Assembly: GCF_002105755.1 (NCBI RefSeq) | Contig: NZ_CP020821.1 | Location: 1,860,001-1,924,000, forward strand | DNA from: Mycobacterium colombiense CECT 3035 | GTDB lineage: Bacteria; Actinomycetota; Actinomycetes; Mycobacteriales; Mycobacteriaceae | Direction: 5' to 3' | DNA: 64,000 nucleotides | Shown here: positions 1 through 8,427 of the stretch, in pieces | Layout of the letters: each line of letters opens with the position of its first letter | Numbering within the stretch: position 1 is the first letter of the stretch | The notes under the pieces: model-generated | What the model saw: the letters and a program-made list of their open reading frames with translations, nothing else | Told to the model about the DNA's origin: nothing | The model's database searches: none | Translations under genes and position numbers: made by a program

Positions 1-1832
1 ACCTTCAGGCAGTGCTGGCCCGAATTCATCGGCGAACCGACATGCGGCGTGCCGATGCCGTCGGGGGCGCCCGACACCGTCGCGGCATCGGTGTCGCTGA
101 TCCAGGCGCAGCCCGGGCCGGTGATGTTCAGCGTCGCCGTCGCCCCCTTGGCTCCCTCGACCGTGCCGAAATCGATGCGCTCACCGGGGGTGGGCAGACC
201 GACCTTGGGCAGAATCTGCACGGGCACATCGACTTCCTGCGGCGACAGCTGGGTGCCGGCGATGGGCCCGCCGTTCAGGTCGGTGGTGTCCGCGGTGGTG
301 ATCACCAGCGACATCCGCAGCGTCGCGTGCCCCGGGGCGACCTTGGTCAGGTCGGCGTCGACGGGTTTGGCGATGTCGTCTTTGCCCGCCGCGGTCAGCA
401 GCGGAATCGGCGCGGCGCCGTCGGGACCCAGCGAGGCCGACATAGTGGCCGAGCCGGCCAGGTCGGCCGGGGCCATCGGCTTGCCTTGGCCGTCAACCAA
501 ACCGAAGACCAGGCCCTTGAGTGTCTGGCCGCTGTGCCACGCGACCTTCTCGCCGCCCGTCAGCGCCGGGAAGATGTCGGTGGTGATGTGAATGCTGACC
601 TTGGACACCGCGTCCGGGTGCTGGCCGGTGGTGTCGACGTAGACGATCGCCCACTGCCCGGCCCAGTGCGGCGCGTTGCCGTTCTGCAGCGAGATCGTCT
701 GCGCCGATTCGGATTGCCATTGATAGTTCACCGACACGCCGTCGACGTTGACGTTTTGGGCGCCGTCCTTTTTGGGCAGCGGCAGGGTCTGCCCGGTCGG
801 GGCGACGAGGTAGGGCTCGACGCCGGGCACGCCGCCGGAGCCCAGGATGTTGACCTCTTTGATGGACCGGTCGAGCACGAAGTTGTGCCGCGCCTCCGGG
901 CACACCTTGATCTGGCACACCCCGCCCTGGTCGGTCACGCCGGGGTCGGGGTTGAGGGCGTCGAATGCGAACAGCATGTCGTCGATGTTGGCGACGGGAA
1001 AGAAGTCGCCGGGCACCGGATCCATGATGGCGCCGCACGCCATGCCCTGCAGTCCCTTGCCGGTGCTGATCGCCGACATCACGTTGAAGTCGCCGGGAGT
1101 CTGCTTGGCGCCCAACCCGATTCCCAACATGATGATGTTGCTCGACCGCAGCTGGTCGGCCAGGCCGCTGGGCCGGCAGATGGACTGCACGGCCTTCTGG
1201 GTGGTGTCGGGGATTCCGTTCGGTGAGTCCAGCGGGACCCCGTCGGCGTAGGGCTTGGTCACCGGGCGGGCGGTGAAGTCGATCATGCCGTCGGAGAACC
1301 AGGCGATGGCCTGGCAGCGCTGCCCCTTGCCGGCGGCCCCGCCGTGGTTGGTCAGCGCCTGCCGGGCGCCGTCGAGGGCCAGCCAGTAGTCGGTGTCGAT
1401 GCCCGTGTTCTTCTTGGCGATCGGATCCAGCGAGGCGCCGACGCTGCCGGCGGTCGATCCGGTGAGCTGGGTCCAATCATGTTCGGGGACATAGGTATCG
1501 GAGAACCCGGCGACGGCGACGTCGAGGTGTGCGCTCACCCGGTCGGCGTACTTGCCCAGCGTCTGCACCAGGTAGCGGGCGGCCTGTACCCGCGCGGCCT
1601 GCGGGTCGGTCTGCTGCAGGCTGCTCGACTCGTCGAACAACAGCAGCAGATCACCGGCCTTCTGCGAGGCCAGGCAGGCCCCGAATCGGCTGGCCCCCGG
1701 CGAGCCGGTCGCCGACGCGACCGGCGCCCACCCGACCAGGTTCAGCACCACCACCAAAGAAGCGGCCGCGGCCACCCGCGCCAGTACGGCAAGACCGTTG
1801 CGGCCGCGAGGTATTCGAGCAGATTGGGCCAC
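1..1832 (-). CDS. VWA-domain secreted/membrane-anchored protein (3' end outside window)
   Basis: The reading frame starts at a GTG (1832-1830) and is open to the window edge, at least 610 residues. A hydrophobic N-terminal segment near residues 15-40 (about AAAASLVVVLNLVGW, then an A-S-A site) looks like a signal peptide or anchor. A von Willebrand factor A domain follows: LLLLFDESSSLQ is the DxSxS metal-ion-dependent adhesion site, and WFSDGMID is a later VWA strand. Beta-rich, probably extracellular regions come after. The start overlaps the upstream stop by one base (TAGTG), so translation is coupled to the preceding membrane protein gene. The function is not known; VWA domains usually mediate metal-dependent protein contacts. 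Plus-strand ORFs over this region are shadows. Confidence 0.85.
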   Translation of the reverse strand, partial: MAQSARIPRGRNGLAVLARVAAAASLVVVLNLVGWAPVASATGSPGASRFGACLASQKAGDLLLLFDESSSLQQTDPQAARVQAARYLVQTLGKYADRVSAHLDVAVAGFSDTYVPEHDWTQLTGSTAGSVGASLDPIAKKNTGIDTDYWLALDGARQALTNHGGAAGKGQRCQAIAWFSDGMIDFTARPVTKPYADGVPLDSPNGIPDTTQKAVQSICRPSGLADQLRSSNIIMLGIGLGAKQTPGDFNVMSAISTGKGLQGMACGAIMDPVPGDFFPVANIDDMLFAFDALNPDPGVTDQGGVCQIKVCPEARHNFVLDRSIKEVNILGSGGVPGVEPYLVAPTGQTLPLPKKDGAQNVNVDGVSVNYQWQSESAQTISLQNGNAPHWAGQWAIVYVDTTGQHPDAVSKVSIHITTDIFPALTGGEKVAWHSGQTLKGLVFGLVDGQGKPMAPADLAGSATMSASLGPDGAAPIPLLTAAGKDDIAKPVDADLTKVAPGHATLRMSLVITTADTTDLNGGPIAGTQLSPQEVDVPVQILPKVGLPTPGERIDFGTVEGAKGATATLNITGPGCAWISDTDAATVSGAPDGIGTPHVGSPMNSGQHCLK

Positions 1833-2398
1833 TACAACGTCCCTGCCCACAGCGCGATCTGCCAGGCCCCCACGGCGATCCCCACCAGGCAGACGGCCAG
1901 CACCACCCAGTACAGCGTCGAGGTCCAGGTGGGCGCCGAATAGATCGCCTCGGTGCGGCGCCGGGTATCGACCCGGCTGAAGACCGCCAGCGCGCCGATC
2001 GCCAGCGGCCCGGCCAACAGCCACCCGCCGACCGCGGCCGCGATCATCGGGCCGCCCAATGCGCTCGCGCCGGCCAGGGCAACGCCGGCCAGGGCCAGCG
2101 CCAGCGCCACCGCAAACCACACCAGCGGTGGGCCCGCCGTCGTCAGCGCGCCGACGCCCGCGGGACTCGCGGTGAGTTGGCCGAATGCGTCACGCCCGCC
2201 CGCCGGGTCGAACGCCGGTGCCGCCGGGCCCGGGAAAGCATCCGGACGCGCCGGGGCGGGGCGCTGGTTGGCCCACGGATCGAACCCGCCCGAGAAACCC
2301 CCGCCCTGCTGGCCGTGCGCCGGCGCCTGGCCGCCACCGGGCGCGGACTGCTTGCCCGGCCCGAAGTCGCTGAAGTCGAAGGGGTTTGGTGCGTTCAT
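1832..2398 (-). CDS. Pro/Gly-rich N-terminus, multi-pass membrane protein
   Basis: 188 residues. The first 85 or so are low-complexity and rich in Gly, Pro, Gln and Ala with FDPW/PFDF-type motifs, and should be cytoplasmic and disordered. About three hydrophobic segments follow (near residues 88-108, 113-135 and 160-185). Similar short modular proteins occur in mycobacterial envelope operons, but I do not recognise a named family. It lies 10 bases downstream of a DUF4190-like gene and overlaps the VWA gene by one base, so the genes are one transcription unit. The role is unknown; co-translation suggests a membrane partner of the VWA protein. Confidence 0.8.
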   Translation of the reverse strand: MNAPNPFDFSDFGPGKQSAPGGGQAPAHGQQGGGFSGGFDPWANQRPAPARPDAFPGPAAPAFDPAGGRDAFGQLTASPAGVGALTTAGPPLVWFAVALALALAGVALAGASALGGPMIAAAVGGWLLAGPLAIGALAVFSRVDTRRRTEAIYSAPTWTSTLYWVVLAVCLVGIAVGAWQIALWAGTL

Positions 2399-2408
2399 TG
2401 TCCGGTTC

Positions 2409-3074
2409 TCAATACGGGTTCAGGCACAGGGCGAAGGAGCGGTCGGGCGGCGCGGCCACGTACACCGAGTTGCACTGGTTGCTCGAGCGCACCCGCGCGG
2501 CAACCGTGTACACCCCGTCGCGGTGCTCGCAGTCGACGCCGAACAGGTCCAGCGCGTCGTTGCCCGTGCTGTTGCGCAGCTGCAGCTCCACGCAGGTGCC
2601 GATCGGCACGGTCGCCAGGTCGAGCTTCGGGCCCCGCGGCACCGTGGTGCCCGGCGCTACCGACGTGATGGTCCGGGGCGGCAGCGGCCGGGGCAGGGCG
2701 GAGCTGGACGCGGTCGCCGGCGTCGAATCGCTTGGGCGGGTGCCCCAATACACGCCACCGAGGATCAGCAGCACACACATCAGGTAGCCGATCACCAGGC
2801 CGGCGATCGCGGCCGGGCGTCCCCGCTCACCGCTGCGATTGATCTGCGGCAAGGCGAGGTGGCCCATCACGATGCCGGCGGGCGGAACAATCACCGCGAA
2901 GACCGGTGAGAGCACCGCCAGGGTGTTGTAGTCCGCGCGCGGCGGCTGCCCACCGAACGGCGCACCCGAGTAGCCGACCGGGGTCGTCGGCGCGCCCCCG
3001 TAGGACACGGTGGGCGGCGGTCCGCCGAACGGGTCGCCGGACTGCGGCGCGAAAGGGTCGTCGCTGGGATACAT
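2409..3074 (-). CDS. DUF4190-like membrane protein with exported C-terminal domain
   Basis: 221 residues. A Pro/Gly-rich N-terminus (YPSDDPFAPQSGDPFGG) precedes two hydrophobic helices around residues 50-110, the DUF4190-like arrangement with a GHLALPQINRSGERGR loop. A Pro/Ser/Thr linker follows, then a C-terminal domain with several cysteines (TCVEL, GVDCEHRDG, SNQCNS, ALCLN) that would be outside the membrane and probably disulphide bonded. The gene immediately upstream (3079-3749) has the same layout, so the two are tandem paralogues. No catalytic motif is visible and function is unknown. Confidence 0.8.
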   Translation of the reverse strand: MYPSDDPFAPQSGDPFGGPPPTVSYGGAPTTPVGYSGAPFGGQPPRADYNTLAVLSPVFAVIVPPAGIVMGHLALPQINRSGERGRPAAIAGLVIGYLMCVLLILGGVYWGTRPSDSTPATASSSALPRPLPPRTITSVAPGTTVPRGPKLDLATVPIGTCVELQLRNSTGNDALDLFGVDCEHRDGVYTVAARVRSSNQCNSVYVAAPPDRSFALCLNPY

Positions 3075-3078
3075 CGGT

Positions 3079-3749
3079 TCAGCCCTTGAAGTCGACGATG
3101 CAGGCGTACACGGTCTTGTTGTGGTTCCACAGCGTCGTGGGGGTCTTGCAGGAGTCGTTCGACAGCAGCTGGGTCACCTGCAGGACGCCTTCGCGCACCT
3201 CGCATGTGACGGGGTAGATGGTGATGAAGTCGGCCTTCTCCGAGGGGTCCGGCTTGTTCTGCTGGACCTCGATGCAGTCGCCCACCTTCAGGTCGCTGAC
3301 AGAGACGCTCGGGCGCTGCGCCGGCGGCGGCGTGATCACCGTGGTGTGCGGCGGCACCGGCGGCACGTACGGGCTGGGGGCGGCCGTCTTGACCGTGTGC
3401 GAATCGGATCCGCTGGTCGCCAGCCACACCGCCAGGGCGCCGACCGCCAGCACGATGATCAGGTACGAGGCCGTCAGCCCGAAGATGGCGCGGTCGCGGC
3501 CACGCTGGTGGCTTTGCCGGATTTGGGACAACGCCACGTGCCCCAGCGCGGCGCCGGCCGGCGCGAAGACGAACGCGAAGATGGCCGACAGCGTCGCCAA
3601 CGTGTTGGTCTTCGGCGCCGACGGAAAGGCACCGGATCCCGCGGGCGGATGCCCGGGCTGATGCTGCCCGAACGCCGGCCCCTGGCCGCCGGCCTGCCCC
3701 CGAAAGGGTCGGCGCCGAACGGATCCTGATAGCCGCCGCTATATGTCAT
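3079..3749 (-). pseudogene. DUF4190-like membrane protein, apparent single-base frameshift
   Basis: The ATG at 3749 opens a frame beginning MTYSGGYQDPFGADPFGG, matching the N-terminal style of its downstream paralogue. That frame then degenerates to arginine-rich nonsense. The rest of the protein (QPGHPPAGSGAFPSAPKTNT, two membrane helices, Pro-rich linker, Cys-containing exported domain ending CIVDFKG) is in another frame. The two join if one base is added at the C5 run at 3697-3701, giving FGGQAGGQGPAF. Everything else is conserved, so this is either a sequencing or assembly error or a very recent mutation. If translated as given, only an internal TTG start at 3600 could give a 173-residue product lacking the N-terminal tail. 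Confidence 0.7.
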
Positions 3750-4121
3750 CGGTGCCCCTCGATGCAGGGCCGGAGCTGGTCACCCATCCCCCTCATCAGC
3801 CGCCATCCCATTCCCCGTCAACGCGCCGGTTCGGCGGCGTTCACCGTCACCACATGCCCTGAAACCCGGGATGTCCCACCGCAAAAATCAACATAGTCGG
3901 TGCGGGCACGACGCACTCTTTTTCCACGAGAAGCAGCTTTCGGTACTGCTACATATAGTGCTGCGCCGCGCACACGCGCAATTTAGGCTGCGGCCCAACG
4001 TTCGCCACCCGCTCCATCGAGAGGTTAGCTACACCTCCAAAAACACCATCCCGTCCGACCATAGAAGTTAGCTGACCGGCCCTCGAAGGCACGTCGGTCA
4101 ATTAGCTCAGTAGCGCCCACG
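3750..4121. other. Intergenic region before the envelope operon
   Basis: 372 bases between the amidase stop and the start of the minus-strand operon. It is noticeably more AT-rich than its flanks (for example ttttccacgagaag and tacatatagtg around 3920-3960) and should hold the promoter of the operon below 3749. I see no convincing small gene, RNA or long inverted repeat. Confidence 0.5.
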
Positions 4122-4901
4122 TCAGCCGGTCGCGGCTTTGGAGTTCAGAAAGGCAACTATGCCCTGGGTGACCGCCGCGGCATATTTCGCCCGGCCGTCC
4201 GGACTTTCCATTCGCGCCAAGTCACCGGCGTTTTTCATGTTCCCCAGTTCGACCAGGACCGCCGGGTACTGGGCCAGGTTCAGCCCGGCGAGGTCGTCGC
4301 GACCGTACAGGCCGTCCGAGCCGATGTAGTTGGCCGGCTGTAAACCGGATTGGACCAAGGCATCCCGCATCGCATGCGCCAGCCGCACGGCCGGTCCGGA
4401 TTGGGCGTCGTTGAGCGGCGGGCTGGAGTAGTTGACGTGGAATCCGCTGCCGGACGGTGGCCCTCCGTCGGCATGGATGCTGACGATCGCGTCCGGGCGC
4501 ATGGCGTTGGCCGCCGCGGCGCGCTGGTCGATGCACGGGCCGACCCCGCCGTCGCTGTCGCGGGACAGTTGGGTGTGCACGCCCAGTTGGTTCAGCGAAT
4601 CGTTGATCAGCCCCACCACCGCCCAGGTGAAGGCGTGTTCGGGATAGCCGTCGTCGGCGGCGGCCCCCGACGTCTGGCAGGGCTTGGTGCCGCCGCGGCC
4701 GTTGGGGACCTGCTGGTTGATGGACGCGTCGTTCACGGCGTTGTGGCCGGGGTCCAGGAAGACCGACGCCCCGGCCACCGCGGCCGCCGCCCGCGGGGCG
4801 GGCAACCATGCACCGGCGGTGACCATCGCCGGCATGACACCGGCGATTTTCAGGATGTCGCGGCGTGCCACGGATCGCAGCCCGCCCGGGCGATCACTCA
4901 C
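4122..4901 (-). CDS. N-acetylmuramoyl-L-alanine amidase, Rv3717/Ami1-like
   Basis: 259 residues, zinc-dependent Amidase_3 fold, predicted to cleave the amide bond between muramic acid and the peptide stem of peptidoglycan outside the membrane. The N-terminus SVARRDILKIAG followed by a hydrophobic stretch and A-x-A looks like a twin-arginine or Sec signal. Expected zinc ligands are visible: His in FLDPGHN, Glu in YPEHAF, His in SIHADGG, and the catalytic Glu in LVELGNMKN. Blocks such as GGTKPCQTSG, GFHVNYS and GLNLAQYPA match what I remember of M. tuberculosis Rv3717. The surrounding genes are not the recR/Rv3716c context of Rv3717, so this may be a paralogue. Confidence 0.85.
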   Translation of the reverse strand: MSDRPGGLRSVARRDILKIAGVMPAMVTAGAWLPAPRAAAAVAGASVFLDPGHNAVNDASINQQVPNGRGGTKPCQTSGAAADDGYPEHAFTWAVVGLINDSLNQLGVHTQLSRDSDGGVGPCIDQRAAAANAMRPDAIVSIHADGGPPSGSGFHVNYSSPPLNDAQSGPAVRLAHAMRDALVQSGLQPANYIGSDGLYGRDDLAGLNLAQYPAVLVELGNMKNAGDLARMESPDGRAKYAAAVTQGIVAFLNSKAATG

Positions 4902-4917
4902 CGCGCGATGGTAGCAA

Positions 4918-6180
4918 TCAGACCTCTTCGACAGCAGCCATCAGGGCGTCGCCCACACACTTCAAGAAGGTCTCCGGCACGCTGTAGCCACAGGTCACCA
5001 TCCTCAGACTGCCCTCGTAGGTGGTGATCCCGGTCAGGTATTCGCCATCCGTCTGGCTGAGCACCACCGGCCCCCACACCGCCGTCGGACGCAAAGCGGT
5101 TGCGCCGTCCAGGTTTTGCACGCCGAGGTTGGTGACCATGACGTCCCACGGGCTGATCCGGCTGAAGAGGTGCTCGGCGTCGTCGGTGTCGGCATCGATG
5201 GGGATCACCTGCTCGAGGGCGTCCGTCGTCGTACGGATTGCTGGCGCCGATCGCGCGGCGTTGAGATGCGCGGTCGTCGCGCGGGCCTGCTCCCAGAACG
5301 ATGTCCCGTCCCACGGCGCGTGCCCGGTTGCGGTCGGCAGGATGCACAGCACGCAGCCGCCCTCGATTGCGAGCATCGGCCGCAGGTTCATCGGGTTGAG
5401 GACGCGGATGAACTCCTCGCCTCGGACCGCGGCGCGCACTCGGCACATCGCCACGACCAACGCCGCGTGCACCGTGGTGTTCTCCGCGCGGCAACGCCGC
5501 ACCAATGCGGCGGTCTCGGCTCGGGTCATGGCCAGGGTTCGCACGTTCGTCAGGGTGCCGTCGAAGGGACGGATGACGCTGGGCGTGCTCATCCTCGTGT
5601 CGTCGGATTCCGCGGTGGGGTCCAGCGGCTCGGCCGCTTCGAGGGCGGTCGCGACGATGCGCTCCTGAGCTTGTGGCACAGGCAAACTCGCCAGGACCGC
5701 TCCGCTGAGCGCGGCGATCAGGTCGGTGAGCACGACGATGGAACTGATTCCGTCGGCGATCGTGTGGTCGAAGGTGAGCAGCAGCGCGCTACGCGTCGAG
5801 CTCTGCAGCAACGAGGCGCGCATCAGCGGCGCACGCGACCGGTCGAACGGCCTGCTGAGCTCTGCGGCCGCGGCGGCCTGCCACGCCAGTTCCGGTACGT
5901 GGCTTATGGTGAGCCCCACGGGCGCGACGGTCGCCGCGCGATAGAAGCCCAGGCGGATACCGGGCCGGTCCTCCACGTGCACCGACAACAGCGGATGCCG
6001 TCGCTGGACGGCGCCCAACGCCGTCCGGAGCTCGTCCGCGCGGAGCACCTCGCCGAATTCCGCCACGATCGAGAAATGCGCGGGGTTGCGCTCGCTGTAT
6101 CGATAGAACAGCCGCTCGGCGGCTCCCAGGGGACGAACGAGGGTGGTTGCCTTGTCGTGCTGCGGGGTGTTGACGATCAC
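4918..6180 (-). CDS. Condensation-domain/PapA5-like acyltransferase
   Basis: About 420 residues, single-domain member of the condensation/acyl-CoA-dependent acyltransferase superfamily that esterifies lipids such as phthiocerol or trehalose esters. The active-site motif HxxxDG is present as DHTIADG near residue 145, with Asp in place of the first His of the NRPS HHxxxDG form. The C-terminal half has a DVMVTNLG segment where these enzymes carry a structural DFGWG-like motif. I chose the GTG at 6180 because GGAGG lies four bases upstream and the protein then starts VIVNTPQHDKATTLVRPLGA; an upstream ATG at 6216 is possible. No polyketide synthase is adjacent, so the substrate is unknown. Confidence 0.75.
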   Translation of the reverse strand: MIVNTPQHDKATTLVRPLGAAERLFYRYSERNPAHFSIVAEFGEVLRADELRTALGAVQRRHPLLSVHVEDRPGIRLGFYRAATVAPVGLTISHVPELAWQAAAAAELSRPFDRSRAPLMRASLLQSSTRSALLLTFDHTIADGISSIVVLTDLIAALSGAVLASLPVPQAQERIVATALEAAEPLDPTAESDDTRMSTPSVIRPFDGTLTNVRTLAMTRAETAALVRRCRAENTTVHAALVVAMCRVRAAVRGEEFIRVLNPMNLRPMLAIEGGCVLCILPTATGHAPWDGTSFWEQARATTAHLNAARSAPAIRTTTDALEQVIPIDADTDDAEHLFSRISPWDVMVTNLGVQNLDGATALRPTAVWGPVVLSQTDGEYLTGITTYEGSLRMVTCGYSVPETFLKCVGDALMAAVEEV

Positions 6181-6618
6181 CGAACCTCCAAGCGCCGGTA
6201 GAGCACTGCGACACAATGCAGACGGTCTCCCGGACGAATCGGTTCAAGTCTGCTGTCGCCGCCCTGAATCCGGCTCCGTGCGATGGGCCACAAATCCCAC
6301 AGATCGCGACATCAACCGCGGACGTCGGCGAATGTCGTTGCCGTGCAGAGCATCAGCAGCGCCAACAAGATGCTCAGCGTTTTGACCGGGCCCGACGGCG
6401 CGCCGGTCCCGGACGGTCCCCGGCCGTCTCGCGAAATGGCTTGCGGTGAACGCATCATCACGTCCTCCTGTGGGCAGCTGGGGCATCGCCTGACAACATT
6501 CAGCCAACACCGATAAAACCATCGCCTCCAACGCTTAAAAACGATGACATCAATCGTGATTCACGATCAAGTCCCCGCAGGACAACTTACATACTAAAAA
6601 GTATGTTACGGTCGGGGC
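6181..6618. other. Divergent intergenic region
   Basis: 438 bases between the minus-strand acyltransferase and the plus-strand monooxygenase. ORFs here are short and have no recognisable content. The right third (6500-6610) is AT-rich and ends in a perfect palindrome listed separately, so it should carry the monooxygenase promoter and operator. Confidence 0.5.
6589..6606. promoter_or_regulatory. Palindromic operator candidate before the monooxygenase
   Basis: ACATACT (6589-6595), AAAA, AGTATGT (6600-6606) is a perfect seven-base inverted repeat ending 12 bases before the ATG at 6619. Position and size fit a TetR-family operator. A TetR gene lies convergently at 7768-8364 and is the natural candidate, by inference only. 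Confidence 0.5.
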
Positions 6619-7788
6619 ATGTCCGTGGTCGAAAGCCGCCCGCTGCACGGCGTCACCGACGAATTCGTTGCACGCCTGGCCGATCGCGCCGAAGAGGCCG
6701 AACGATTGCGGCGCCTGCCCGCGACGACCATCACCGATTTCCGGCAGACCGAGCTGTTCCGGCTACTGCTGCCGGCCCGCTTCGGCGGCCTTCAGGCCTC
6801 GTTCCCCGAACTGCTGCAACCGATTCGGCGCATGGCGCATGGTTGCGCATCCAGCGCGTGGACGCTGGGTTTCTACGCGCTGCACAACTGGCTGCTGTCG
6901 CTGTTCGACCCGCGCGTGCAGGACGAGGTTTTCGCGTCCGGCCCGGTGTTGGCGCCGGCTCCCTTGGCGCCGACCGGGCGTGGCGTACCGGCCGACGGTG
7001 GCACGCGCCTGACCGGGCGGTGGTCGTGGGCGACGGGCGCGATGGATGCCGATTGGGTGATGGTCGGCGTGCTGATCGAACGCCCGGACCGCATCGATCC
7101 GGCGCTGGCGGTGGTGCCCGCCGAGCAGGTCGAGGTCGAGGACACGTGGCACACGGCCGGCATGCGCGGCACCGGGTCGCACGACCTCGTCATCACCGAC
7201 GCCCTGGTGCCCGAGCATCGGTTGGTCGCGGTGACCGACATCTACGGCGGCACGGCGCCGGGTGCGCGCGAGCACGGGGTGCCGACGTACCGGTGGCCGA
7301 TGGTGCCCGCCCTGGCGCTGACGGCGGCGATGCCGGTGCTCGGAACGGCGGAACGGGTGACCGACCTGTTCGCCGAGCGGCTCAGCGGCCGTGTGCTGGC
7401 CTACAGCGGGGTGGCGCAGAAAGACCAGCCCGCCGCGCAGATCAGGCTGGGCGAAGCCAGGGTGCGGTTGAGCGCACTGCGGGCGTTGGTCGACCAGACG
7501 GCCGACGGCATCGAGGCGATCGTGGTCCGCGGCGATCGGGTGAGCCGATCGGTGCGGGCCGACGCGCGGTTGGCGGCCGCGCGCACCGTGCACGAAAGCC
7601 GGGCGATCATCGCCGACCTCATGGAGGCCTCCGGTGCCAGCGCCCATTTCCTGTCGAGCCCGATGCAGCGCGCCAAGCGCGACGTGGACATCGCGGCGGG
7701 ACATGTGGTGTTCGATTACGACACGAGTCGAGAGTTGGCCGGGGCGTTGGCAATCGGCGCGAAAATCTCACCCATCGCGATGGTCTGA
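6619..7788 (+). CDS. Flavin-dependent monooxygenase, HsaA/acyl-CoA dehydrogenase fold
   Basis: 389 residues with the acyl-CoA-dehydrogenase-like fold used by two-component aromatic hydroxylases such as HsaA, which use FMNH2 or FADH2 from a separate reductase. Visible family segments are the N-terminal helical region with FRQTELFRLLLPARFGG, CASSAWTLGFYALHNW in the middle, GRWSWATGAMDADW before the beta domain, and DTWHTAGMRGTGSHD, typical of this group. The C-terminal helical bundle ends DYDTSRELAGALAIG. No flavin reductase gene is adjacent. Ring-cleavage and CMD-type genes downstream suggest a role in aromatic or steroid-like ring breakdown; substrate unknown. The 3' end overlaps the convergent TetR gene by 21 bases. 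Confidence 0.8.
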   Translation: MSVVESRPLHGVTDEFVARLADRAEEAERLRRLPATTITDFRQTELFRLLLPARFGGLQASFPELLQPIRRMAHGCASSAWTLGFYALHNWLLSLFDPRVQDEVFASGPVLAPAPLAPTGRGVPADGGTRLTGRWSWATGAMDADWVMVGVLIERPDRIDPALAVVPAEQVEVEDTWHTAGMRGTGSHDLVITDALVPEHRLVAVTDIYGGTAPGAREHGVPTYRWPMVPALALTAAMPVLGTAERVTDLFAERLSGRVLAYSGVAQKDQPAAQIRLGEARVRLSALRALVDQTADGIEAIVVRGDRVSRSVRADARLAAARTVHESRAIIADLMEASGASAHFLSSPMQRAKRDVDIAAGHVVFDYDTSRELAGALAIGAKISPIAMV

Positions 7789-8364
7789 GCGGGCCGTCCC
7801 CGCCTCCCCCAGCATCACCGCCAGGAACCGTTCCCGTTGCGCCACCGATTGGGCCTGCTCGGCCGAGCTGGTGAGATGCAGCAGTCCGATTCCCGCGGCG
7901 AAGGTCAATTCCGCCCGCAGCCTGGCGTCCTCGAGGCTGAACCCGTAGTCGCTGTAGGCCTTGATCACGGTGCGCAGCAGCAGCCGGTCGGCCGCGCGGA
8001 TGTTTTCGGCCGCCGCCGGGTCCAGGCGGGCCCACTCCCGCATCGCGCGCTCCAGCATCCAGTATTTCGGGCTGACCAACGTGAGCGTCAGGGCCGACAG
8101 GCGTTCCCGGGGCGGCAGCGCGTCGAGCTCGGACAGCGCCTGACGGTCGCGTTCGAGGAACTTGTTCCACGATTCGACCAGCGCGGCCCGGTATTGCTCG
8201 ATGTCCTCGAAGTGCCAGTAGAAGCTGCCGCGGGTGACGCCCGCCTGCTGGCAGAGGCGTTCGACTTTGAGTGCGCGCACTCCCTCATGGGCAAGCACGG
8301 TGTAACCCACCTCGAGCCAGTCCTCGGCCGACAGGCGGGTCGACGGCTGTTTCCGCACGTCCAC
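7768..8364 (-). CDS. TetR-family transcriptional regulator
   Basis: 198 residues. The N-terminal helix-turn-helix is LKVERLCQQAGVTRGSFYWHFEDIEQYRAAL (shown here in part as GVTRGSFYWHF), with DWLEVGYTVLAHEGVRAL as the first helix; the rest is the helical ligand-binding region. It follows two CMD-family genes on the same strand and converges on the monooxygenase gene. Likely targets are the palindromes at 6589-6606 (monooxygenase promoter) and 8401-8427 (just before its own start). The ligand is probably an intermediate of the same pathway, by inference. Confidence 0.85.
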   Translation of the reverse strand: MDVRKQPSTRLSAEDWLEVGYTVLAHEGVRALKVERLCQQAGVTRGSFYWHFEDIEQYRAALVESWNKFLERDRQALSELDALPPRERLSALTLTLVSPKYWMLERAMREWARLDPAAAENIRAADRLLLRTVIKAYSDYGFSLEDARLRAELTFAAGIGLLHLTSSAEQAQSVAQRERFLAVMLGEAGTARSDHRDG

Positions 8365-8400
8365 TCCAGGGACATTACGGGAGACATCCCTGGTCGGCGG

Positions 8401-8427
8401 GAAGATTAGGCAATCTCGCTAATCTTC
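8401..8427. promoter_or_regulatory. 9-base inverted repeat before the tetR gene
   Basis: GAAGATTAG (8401-8409) and CTAATCTTC (8419-8427) form a perfect inverted repeat with a nine-base spacer, between the CMD gene stop and the TetR start. An 11-base direct repeat CTGGTCGGCGG flanks it (near 8391 and 8430). It could be an operator for autoregulation or an mRNA hairpin separating the genes. No T-tract follows, so a classic terminator is less likely. Confidence 0.45.

Noticed and set aside
12..1226. Long plus-strand ORF of 404 residues
   Set aside because: Arg/Gly/Asp-rich composition and no motif; the minus strand carries the VWA gene with a signal peptide and clear domain, so this is a shadow in high-GC DNA.
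6244..6531. 95-residue minus-strand ORF in the divergent gap
   Set aside because: No RBS, no motif, and composition like shadow ORFs; the region better fits a promoter.
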